From Candidatus Rokuibacteriota bacterium (GTDB taxonomy: Bacteria; Methylomirabilota; Methylomirabilia; Rokubacteriales; CSP1-6): 64,000 nucleotides of DNA. Where the stretch lies: positions 1-64,000 of the forward strand of contig QHSP01000028.1 in assembly GCA_003220495.1 (NCBI GenBank), given 5' to 3'. Positions 1 through 7,039 of the stretch are shown one piece after another. Below the pieces are notes generated by a model. That model saw only the letters and a program-made list of their open reading frames with translations. It did no database searches and was not told the origin of the DNA. Position numbers and translations under genes: made by a program. The first letter of the stretch is position 1. Each line of letters starts with the position of its first letter.

Positions 1-1440
1 CGTGGAAACGATGTTGTTGAGATGCTCATGGGCCAGGAGCACCTGCGCATAGAGCTGAGCGTTCTTCACCGCGACGCCGGCCTGATTGGCGAGCGTCATC
101 AGCAGATCGAGATCCTGGGGATAGAAGGGGTCGCCGGACAGCTTGGGCCCCACCACGATGGCTCCGATCACGGTGGACTCGGAGACGAGGGGGAGGACGA
201 GAGCCCAGTTAAGACGCGTGAGCTCGTTGTGGAGGCATTCGCGGTCGGCGGTCAGCCGTTCATGGGCAATCTCGTCCGTTAGTAGAAGGTCTTTGGTTTG
301 CGTCAGGACTGCAGTGATTGCTTCAGGCGCTGCCTCGGGCGTGTCGAAGTGGCTCTGTGCATGGCGTTTCTCTACGATCGCCCGCCCGAAGCGCGATCCA
401 AACTCGGGCGTGCCAGCCTTAAGATAAACGGCAGCGCCATCCGAATTCGTAGCGCCCGCCACGGTGTGACTCACGAACTGGAGGAGCACTTTCAGGTCGA
501 GGACACGCGTCAAGGCCTCACTCGCCTCTCTCAGCGTGCGCTGGTAGTTCACGCGGGTTCGATACACGTAGCGGTCCAGGAGTCGGCCCGCAGCATCGCG
601 AGTCAGCGGGATGAGAAGCCCGACAACGACGACGGCCGCAATGAGGGCACCTAGCTCATCGGCGGCGAGCTGCTCTGAGAGTCGCGGCCACGCCAGCGCC
701 AGCAGACCACCCACCGGGAGTAGTGACACCGCAAGCGCCAGCGCGAATGTCAAACCTCGATGTATGACCAAGCGGACGTCCATGACGCGGTGCCGAATAA
801 TCCCGTGAGCTATGATCGCGACGAGGACGAGGGAGAAGAGGGGGCCGACCCAGTTGTAAGCAGTAATGCCTGAGATGATCGGAAGGACTAGGTTTGCGGC
901 AATTCCACCGCTAGTGCTAACTACGAATCCCAAAGAGAGATAGAGAAGCTGGACGCGGGCCAACCCCCGAGCGCGTGACCACTTCGACAGAAGGACGACA
1001 AGAGCAGCAAACCAGGCGAGAAGAAAGTAGACGGCGAAGAGCGGGTAAAAATAACCGGTCCGTCGAATTGGGCCAGCCGCTGTGATCAGCGCGTCTCTCA
1101 CGATCAGTGTCGTCGTAAGAGATGTAACCGAAAAAAATATCCCTACCAAGAAGCACAAACGAAGAGACCATGGACCTAGCCACTTCGTAGGCGTTGGGTA
1201 GTATCGAACGAATGCCAGGAAGGCCGCAGGTAGGAGGCTGGCGCCCGCGAATGCCATCCTCGCCCAGAAAACGAGATTCCCGCCGGAATAGAAGAGAGCG
1301 ACTCCGAATATCCAGATCGCTGTAAAGAGCGTGACGGCTCCGAATGCGCGATTTGATGGCGCTTCCGGGCGGGCGCGCCAAACCAATATTCCAAGCCCGA
1401 GGACCATAAGGGCCGCGAGGCAGTGTGAAATCTGAATCAT
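1..1440 (-). CDS. Membrane sensor protein, likely histidine kinase (C-terminus beyond window)
   Basis: The reverse frame is open without a stop from ATG at 1440 to the window edge, 480 codons. The N-terminal half (about residues 1-250) is a series of hydrophobic helices of the 7TM type found at the front of some sensor kinases. It is clearly paralogous to the upstream gene: both contain an ARVQLLYL/ARAQLQYL segment followed by Asn-rich turns and an IIRHR motif. Residues about 310-460 look like a GAF domain, ending in AVKNAQLYAQ, the usual linker before a dimerisation helix. The kinase core itself is not in the window, so the kinase call is by analogy with the neighbour. Its ATG overlaps the TGA of the upstream kinase (ATGA), so translation is probably coupled. 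Base composition is lower in GC than the genes to the right. Confidence 0.8.
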   Translation of the reverse strand, partial: MIQISHCLAALMVLGLGILVWRARPEAPSNRAFGAVTLFTAIWIFGVALFYSGGNLVFWARMAFAGASLLPAAFLAFVRYYPTPTKWLGPWSLRLCFLVGIFFSVTSLTTTLIVRDALITAAGPIRRTGYFYPLFAVYFLLAWFAALVVLLSKWSRARGLARVQLLYLSLGFVVSTSGGIAANLVLPIISGITAYNWVGPLFSLVLVAIIAHGIIRHRVMDVRLVIHRGLTFALALAVSLLPVGGLLALAWPRLSEQLAADELGALIAAVVVVGLLIPLTRDAAGRLLDRYVYRTRVNYQRTLREASEALTRVLDLKVLLQFVSHTVAGATNSDGAAVYLKAGTPEFGSRFGRAIVEKRHAQSHFDTPEAAPEAITAVLTQTKDLLLTDEIAHERLTADRECLHNELTRLNWALVLPLVSESTVIGAIVVGPKLSGDPFYPQDLDLLMTLANQAGVAVKNAQLYAQVLLAHEHLNNIVST

Positions 1441-3869
1441 ACGGGCGAGAACCCAGCGGGTAGGCTCGGAAATTCGACCTCGGCTATTGTTCCACCATCG
1501 AGGATGGAGCGGGGAAGAAGCGTCAAGCGCGCCCGATGAAAATCAGCAATCTCTCGACAGATTGACAACCCCAAACCGGTACCAGATGGTTTCGTCGTGA
1601 AGAAGGGCTCGAAGATTTTCGGACGGACGGCTGGATCGATTCCCACTCCTTCGTCCAAGACGCGGACGATGACCGAGTCAGCATTGACTCTGCCCCTCGA
1701 GCGATCGGCTTCAATGATGAGGGTGCCGCCTTCAGGCATCGCCTCTACTGCGTTTTTCAGCAGATTCACAAAGAGTTGAACGAGTTGACCCGGGTCACCC
1801 TGAATTTGGGGTAACTCGTCGGCGCAGTGGAGTTCAATTTTAACCATCTGCTCATGCGCAGTGGGGGAGTGAATAGCGACGATGTCTTGAAGCAGGGGCG
1901 GTATTGAGACGACGCTCAACTTTCCTCCCTCGCTAGGGGCCATCAATCGGAGACGGTCGGCGAGTCGGACGATCCTGGAAACTTCCATTGGCAGCAGCCG
2001 TACAGCGGTATCGCGATATTCGGGATCGTCGAATCGATCAGGAAGCAAGGCGACCAGATTGGAAATGGCGGCCAAGGGGTTACGAATCTCGTGCGCTATG
2101 CCCGCATAGAAGCGCGCCATGATCGCGAGGTGCTCGACTCTACGTTGATTCCTTTCAAGTGCCTTGACTGCGGAGAGGTCCGTAGCGACAACTAGAGCTC
2201 CAGATATTCGCTTTTCGTCGTCGTGTAGAACGGCAGTTGAGAGGATTACGTGAACGATTCCTCTTACCACGTGGTCGATCGTGACCTCTACCTCTCGGGG
2301 ACGCCACCCTCCGCTGAGGGCAAGGACCAAAGCCCAGCCGATCTCAGACGGAAGGACGTGCATTAAGGCTCCGTGGTACTCATCACTCAATCCAAACAAT
2401 TTCGTAGCTGCTGGATTAAAACTTGTAATCCGCCCCTCAACATCGATAGCTACAACCGCTGAGTCTATCGACTCCAGGAGGCGGTCCGAGTACTCGAGCA
2501 TGTGAATGCGCTGCCGGTAGAGAAGGGCGTTCTCAAGAGCGATTGAAGCCAGATCAGCGACCGATTCGATGAAGCCGAGATCGTTTTTGAAGTAAGCATC
2601 TCCACTACGTCGTGGACCGAGGAGGACAATCCCCAGCAATTGGCCGCGGCGTCCAAGGGTCACCAAAACCTCGACTCCGGCGGCTCGAAGAGCCGCATAA
2701 GTCCTCTTCGTGTCTTCTGTCTCTTCCCCATGGCTAACCACAAATACCGAAGTATTCGGCTGCCTTGACTGGAGGGCAGCCAGTGCGTGTGGGTCAATGT
2801 TCGGTGGAGCATCTGGTGAAAGCCGCTCGAAGGAGTCATTCGGAAATGACTTCACGAGCAGTGTGAAAGACTCGGGGACTAGAACTTCGGTGAGGATCTG
2901 ACGAAGCTCAGAAGCAAACTCCGCGGGCTGCATCAAGCGACTCAAGCGACGGGTCGCTCCAGTGAGGGCCACAGAATGTTCGATGCCTCTATAGAGATAA
3001 GGATCAACCAGGCGTGTGATGAAGCGTTGGGCGGGGCTGGAGAGCATGACGAGAGCGACGATGGTAACTACCACCAGATTGGGATGCACGAATAGGCTTT
3101 CGGCCTCCCAGGCTGGTGAGATCAATCTTGCACTCGTGATAAGAAGCGCCGACGCGACGACCATGGCCAGCACATACGCAAGACCTCGACTGATGAACAG
3201 TCGAAGGTCCATTAGTCGATGACGAATGATTGCGTGGCCGACCATTGTGACGAGAATCACGCTGAAGTATGGACCGATCCAGCTATAGGTTGAGCGACCG
3301 GTTGCCAGGGGCAGGAGGAGGTTGGCGGAGATTCCTCCAACACCTGACAAGATGATCCCGGCTCCGAGATATTGAAGCTGTGCGCGTGCTATGCCGCGCG
3401 CGCGCCACAACTTTAGAGCGAACACGACGATCGCGGCGATGAAGGTGACTAGAAAGTAGAGCGAGAAAACGACATAAAGGGGGCCAGTCTGTCTGGTCAG
3501 GCCGGCCGAGGTCATTGTCGTGCCATAGACCACTAGTGGCGTCGACAGTGCGAGGACCGCGATCACACTGGCCAAGACGAGGGTTCCACGAAGGAGTGCC
3601 GTCGGCGGCCAAGTACTTTGGGTGGGGTATGCCCTCATAAAGGAAAGAAATGATGCTGGAATCATGGCTGCACCGGCAAACGTGACGCGAGCAAAAGCGT
3701 CGAGATGTGCCCCGCTTTGGAGACCTGTTATTCCAATCATCCAGACAGCCACGAATAATGTGAAAGTGGCAAACCACAGATTAATGGCGCTGGACGGTCT
3801 AGCAAGCCAGACGAAGCCGGCCAGGGAAAGGAGCAGCGCTACGAGTGCGACTAGCGGCGCGAAGGGCAC
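1437..3869 (-). CDS. Membrane-bound sensor histidine kinase (7TM-GAF-PAS-HisKA-HATPase)
   Basis: An 810-residue sensor kinase. About seven hydrophobic segments fill residues 1-270, a GAF-like region spans about 300-450 and ends SIALENALLYRQR, and a PAS-like region about 460-570 contains AVVAIDVEGRITSFNPAA. The phospho-acceptor is His593 in HEIRNPLAAI. An N box (LLKNAVEAMPEGG), a G1 box (DEGVGI) and FEPFFTTKPSGTGLGLS complete an apparently intact HATPase domain. It should autophosphorylate in response to a membrane or cytoplasmic signal. No response regulator is present in the window. It starts 13 bases after the ketoacyl synthase and overlaps the next sensor by 4 bases, so the three genes probably form one transcript. 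The 7TM/GAF layout resembles PrsK-type kinases of exopolysaccharide systems, which is only a similarity of architecture. Confidence 0.92.
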   Translation of the reverse strand: MPFAPLVALVALLLSLAGFVWLARPSSAINLWFATFTLFVAVWMIGITGLQSGAHLDAFARVTFAGAAMIPASFLSFMRAYPTQSTWPPTALLRGTLVLASVIAVLALSTPLVVYGTTMTSAGLTRQTGPLYVVFSLYFLVTFIAAIVVFALKLWRARGIARAQLQYLGAGIILSGVGGISANLLLPLATGRSTYSWIGPYFSVILVTMVGHAIIRHRLMDLRLFISRGLAYVLAMVVASALLITSARLISPAWEAESLFVHPNLVVVTIVALVMLSSPAQRFITRLVDPYLYRGIEHSVALTGATRRLSRLMQPAEFASELRQILTEVLVPESFTLLVKSFPNDSFERLSPDAPPNIDPHALAALQSRQPNTSVFVVSHGEETEDTKRTYAALRAAGVEVLVTLGRRGQLLGIVLLGPRRSGDAYFKNDLGFIESVADLASIALENALLYRQRIHMLEYSDRLLESIDSAVVAIDVEGRITSFNPAATKLFGLSDEYHGALMHVLPSEIGWALVLALSGGWRPREVEVTIDHVVRGIVHVILSTAVLHDDEKRISGALVVATDLSAVKALERNQRRVEHLAIMARFYAGIAHEIRNPLAAISNLVALLPDRFDDPEYRDTAVRLLPMEVSRIVRLADRLRLMAPSEGGKLSVVSIPPLLQDIVAIHSPTAHEQMVKIELHCADELPQIQGDPGQLVQLFVNLLKNAVEAMPEGGTLIIEADRSRGRVNADSVIVRVLDEGVGIDPAVRPKIFEPFFTTKPSGTGLGLSICREIADFHRARLTLLPRSILDGGTIAEVEFPSLPAGFSPV

Positions 3870-3882
3870 AGAAGGTCTCGCC

Positions 3883-5124
3883 TCAATCCGGAGCGCCGAG
3901 GATCATCGCGAAATGGGCTCCTCCTAAACTGTGCGAGTGAACAAGCACCGTACGCACCCTTGCGGTGCGATAGAAATTAGGAACGTAGTCAAGATCGCAT
4001 TGCGGATCCGGCAGCTCGTAGTTGATCGTTGGAGGGACGGCCTGGTTCCGCAGGGCAAGGCATGCCACGACGACCTGCATCGCACTACTAGCGGCAAGGG
4101 CTTGCCCGCACATCGACTTAGGCGATGACACAGGCATATTCCAGGCGTGGCTCCCAAAAACTCGTTTGATCCCGGCCGTCTCTGCCGCGTCATAGTCCTG
4201 CATCGAATTGCCGTGGGCGCAAATGAGATCGATGTCTCGCGGCGCTAGACCGGCGCTTCGAAGAGCGCCCTCGATCGCCCGAGCGACCGAATCGCCAGTC
4301 TCGTCCACCTTGCGGAGGTGCGCACCTTCATTGGCGCTCCCTGCGCCAAGAATTTTCGCGTAAGCAGGAGCTGTCCGAGCCTGCGCGAGCTCCTGAGATT
4401 CTACGGTCAACACCGCTGCACCTTCGGCAAGAACGAGCCCAGAACGCAACATGTCAAACGGTCGACATGCCTCCGCAGGAGGTCCTGGCCATTTGGAAAG
4501 TACGCCGACGGATTGGAATACGCGCAACATGAACTCGGAGAGAGGTGCTTCCGCTGCTCCAGCGACGACCGCTGTAGCATTCCCTTCTGTGATTTGCTCG
4601 GCTGCCCAGCCAATGGCATCCAAGCCCGCTGCGCAGGCTGTGGCAAAGGTCGTTGTTTGACCGGTCGCGCCCGCATGAATGGCGACGTGAGCGGTTGCCG
4701 CGTGTGCTGGGAACTCCAATGCACCCCAAGGGACAATTTGACCACCGCGGAGAAACGATTCGTAATTGGGCTGTGCGACATCGATGTAGCCGTTAATCGA
4801 GGTTCCGATCGCAACCTTCACTCGGTCTGCCGGAACACCAGCGGTATCGAGGCGACTATCAGTGCGGGCCATGCGTGCTGCTGCCACAGCGAACTGACTG
4901 AATCGGGCCGTCGTCTTGACCTCACGGGCCGGCATCCACTCGAGAGGATTGAAGTCTCGGACCTCCCCGACGATCCGGCACTCGGGCGGGAGCTTTGAGC
5001 TGTCGAACAGAGTTGGCCGGCCGATGCCCGAACGGCCGGCGAGCGCGGCTTCCCAGAACTTCTCGACACCGATGCCGATGGGGGAAACGATCCCGAGTCC
5101 GGTGATGACGGGCTGGTGCTTCAT
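3883..5124 (-). CDS. Beta-ketoacyl synthase family protein with altered catalytic triad
   Basis: A 413-residue FabF/KAS II-type condensing enzyme with the VITGLGIVSPIG start typical of the family. The nucleophile is Cys164 in FATACAAGLDA and the first active-site histidine is His304 in CAHGNS. The second histidine, normally in KSxxGH, is replaced: the sequence reads KSMCGQALAA, with Lys336 kept and Gln341 in the His position. This may change or abolish decarboxylative condensation. No acyl carrier protein, ketoreductase or acyltransferase lies next to it; the downstream genes are sensor kinases. It could act in a specialised lipid or polyketide pathway, or be a non-condensing homologue. ATG start at 5124. 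A divergent intergenic region with an inverted repeat lies upstream. Confidence 0.88.
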   Translation of the reverse strand: MKHQPVITGLGIVSPIGIGVEKFWEAALAGRSGIGRPTLFDSSKLPPECRIVGEVRDFNPLEWMPAREVKTTARFSQFAVAAARMARTDSRLDTAGVPADRVKVAIGTSINGYIDVAQPNYESFLRGGQIVPWGALEFPAHAATAHVAIHAGATGQTTTFATACAAGLDAIGWAAEQITEGNATAVVAGAAEAPLSEFMLRVFQSVGVLSKWPGPPAEACRPFDMLRSGLVLAEGAAVLTVESQELAQARTAPAYAKILGAGSANEGAHLRKVDETGDSVARAIEGALRSAGLAPRDIDLICAHGNSMQDYDAAETAGIKRVFGSHAWNMPVSSPKSMCGQALAASSAMQVVVACLALRNQAVPPTINYELPDPQCDLDYVPNFYRTARVRTVLVHSHSLGGAHFAMILGAPD

Positions 5125-5145
5125 CGATTGACTAACCCCCAGGGA

Positions 5146-5214
5146 AGCTTGGTCGCGTTTCCACCGAAATTCCCAGCATTTACGTTAACAGGTGCCATGT
5201 CAAACGACCAAGCT
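5146..5214. repeat. Imperfect inverted repeat between divergent genes
   Basis: AGCTTGGTCG at 5146-5155 is exactly complementary to CGACCAAGCT at 5205-5214. The complementarity extends outward on both sides with small gaps, GGGA at 5142 against TCCC ending at 5217, and inward to CGTTT/AAAC. The arms are about 50 bases apart and lie between the start of the ketoacyl synthase (minus) and of the DUF3108-like gene (plus). Either a two-site operator or a long stem-loop is possible. Confidence 0.6.
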
Positions 5215-5254
5215 CCCTCGTGGGAGGCTGCTAGAATAGGTGAACCGACGAAAC

Positions 5255-6052
5255 ATGTCCAGGCAGCTCATCGCGCGTCGCGATTTCTTAACTCTTCCGT
5301 TAGCTTTGCTTCTGTCACCCCCGGCGCGAGCCTACGCCGCCGTCGTGGCTCACTCGGCCCCCTATCGCGTGGATGTCAGCTTGCTTTACGGCGCGCTGAC
5401 CTACCACATCGACGAGACCCTGGCGGAGTCCATCGATAGGACGGCGGGGCGCTACGACGTGACGATGACGGGCGAGGGGGATGGAATTGCGAATCGGATC
5501 GACTCGACCGGCACGCTGCGGCAGGGGCGGTGGGCTCCCATCCGGTCGAGGTCCTTCTTCTCCGTGAAGGGCCGGGAATCGCGGGCCGACATCACGTACG
5601 ACTACGCCGCGCGAAAAATCGACTACCACTTCAAAGGTGAAACGTTTTTCCTCCGCCGTCTGCGCCTCGTCGATGATGTGGTACCGATGCCGGACGGGTT
5701 TCTCATCGACGATGCGATCAGCGCGACGCTCAACTACGCCGACCAGCTCTGGCGACCCCAGGCCGATGGCGATCTGGTGACCCACATCGTCCGACGAAAG
5801 ATCGCGAGCAACGAGGGCCCGGACGACGTCCAGGCGCGTTACCGCGCCGAGCTGGCGCCGCTGACCCTCAAGGTGGCGGTGGATGCCGCCACGCTCAAGC
5901 CGATCGCGCGTTTCGATCTCACTCGCTTCTCGTCGTGGGCGAAGCAGAATCAGCCTGCGCTGATCACGTTTGGCGGCGACCGGCGGCCGGAGCATTTGAA
6001 CCTGCCGATGATCCTGGGAACCTCCGTCCAGATCAGTCTGAAGACCGGATAG
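5255..6052 (+). CDS. Exported DUF3108-like protein
   Basis: About 265 residues with an N-terminal Tat-like signal (ARRDFLTLPLALLL followed by SPPARAYA). The mature part is a beta-rich DUF3108-like domain: YRVDVSLLYGALTYHIDETL, a GRW.PIRSRSFF strand, then a YDYAARKIDYH strand. Such proteins are periplasmic with no established reaction. ATG at 5255 is preferred over the in-frame GTG at 5240, because a TGCTAGAAT -10-like element at 5229-5237 would place transcription start after 5240. The stop codon is directly followed by the ATG of the sugar kinase, so the two are probably cotranscribed. It is the first gene of the GC-rich part of the window. Confidence 0.75.
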   Translation: MSRQLIARRDFLTLPLALLLSPPARAYAAVVAHSAPYRVDVSLLYGALTYHIDETLAESIDRTAGRYDVTMTGEGDGIANRIDSTGTLRQGRWAPIRSRSFFSVKGRESRADITYDYAARKIDYHFKGETFFLRRLRLVDDVVPMPDGFLIDDAISATLNYADQLWRPQADGDLVTHIVRRKIASNEGPDDVQARYRAELAPLTLKVAVDAATLKPIARFDLTRFSSWAKQNQPALITFGGDRRPEHLNLPMILGTSVQISLKTG

Positions 6053-6997
6053 ATGCACGACCTCGTCACGCTCGGCGAGGTGTTGCTGCGGCTCGCGATT
6101 CCATCCCCGACGCGCTTCGAGACGGCGCGGCAGCTCGACCTGCAGTTCGGCGGCGCCGAGGCCAACGTGGCGGCCGCGTGCGCGCGGCTCGGGCTGCGCA
6201 CCGCGTGGATCTCCGCGCTGCCGGCGAATCCCTGGGGCGAACGCATCCGGCGCGAGCTCACCGGTCACGGCGTCGACTGCGCGCACGTGCGCCTGACGGA
6301 CGGGGCGCGCGTCGGAGTCTACTTCCTCGAATACGGGGTGCCGCCACGTCCGGTTCGCATCCTCTACGACCGGCGGGATTCCGCGTTCGCCCGGCTGACG
6401 GCGGCTCAGGTGGACTGGGAGCCGGTCCGGAGCGCGCGGCTCGTGCACCTTACCGGGATCACGCCGGCCCTCGGCGCCGCGGCCCGTGGCCTCGTCGAGC
6501 GCGCCCTGGCCGAGGCGATGACGGTGTCCTTCGACGTCAACTATCGCGCGACGCTCTGGTCTCCCGCGGAGGCGCGCGCGTTCCTCGAATCCGTGCTTGC
6601 TCGCGTGCGCTATCTCTTCATCGGTCAGGGCGAGGCGCAGACGCTCTTCGGCTTCGCGGGCTCGCCCGAGCAGACGCTCGACGGCCTCGCGCGCCTCGCG
6701 CCCAAGGCGACGATCAGCCTGCAGCGCGGCGAGGAGGGCTCCACGGTGCTCGACGGCGGCCGACTCTGCCGGCCGAGTCGGCGCCCGGCCGTCCAGATGG
6801 TCGATCCCATCGGAGCGGGTGACGCGTACGCAGCGGGGTTCCTCTGGGCCACGCTGAGCGGCCGTGATCTTCAAGAGGCCGTCGACGCCGCTACCGCGGT
6901 GGCGGCGCTCAAGTGCTCGACGTGGGGCGACATCGCCCTCGTCAGCCCTCAGGACGTCGCCGACGTCCTGGCCGGCGGGCCCGACGTGCGCCGTTGA
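6053..6997 (+). CDS. PfkB-family carbohydrate kinase (2-keto-3-deoxygluconate kinase-like)
   Basis: A 314-residue ribokinase/PfkB-fold kinase. The N-terminal substrate signature GGAEANVAAACARLG and the C-terminal DPIGAGDAYAAGF signature with catalytic Asp are both intact. The LVTLGEVLLRLAIPS start and the FDVNYRATLWSP segment are characteristic of KdgK/fructokinase-type members, which phosphorylate a sugar or sugar acid with ATP in the cytoplasm. The exact substrate cannot be decided, because no aldolase or dehydratase neighbours it. ATG immediately follows the stop of the exported protein upstream. Confidence 0.9.
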   Translation: MHDLVTLGEVLLRLAIPSPTRFETARQLDLQFGGAEANVAAACARLGLRTAWISALPANPWGERIRRELTGHGVDCAHVRLTDGARVGVYFLEYGVPPRPVRILYDRRDSAFARLTAAQVDWEPVRSARLVHLTGITPALGAAARGLVERALAEAMTVSFDVNYRATLWSPAEARAFLESVLARVRYLFIGQGEAQTLFGFAGSPEQTLDGLARLAPKATISLQRGEEGSTVLDGGRLCRPSRRPAVQMVDPIGAGDAYAAGFLWATLSGRDLQEAVDAATAVAALKCSTWGDIALVSPQDVADVLAGGPDVRR

Positions 6998-7021
6998 GAT
7001 CGGGCCGGGTGACGGCACCCC

Positions 7022-7030
7022 TGCTATAGT
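7022..7030 (+). promoter_or_regulatory. Extended -10 promoter element, near-leaderless start
   Basis: TGCTATAGT matches an extended -10 (TGnTATAnT). The hexamer 7025-7030 ends nine bases before the helicase ATG at 7040, so transcription would begin almost at the start codon. No Shine-Dalgarno sequence fits in the gap and no good -35 is visible. Confidence 0.5.
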
Positions 7031-7039
7031 CGAGACGGC

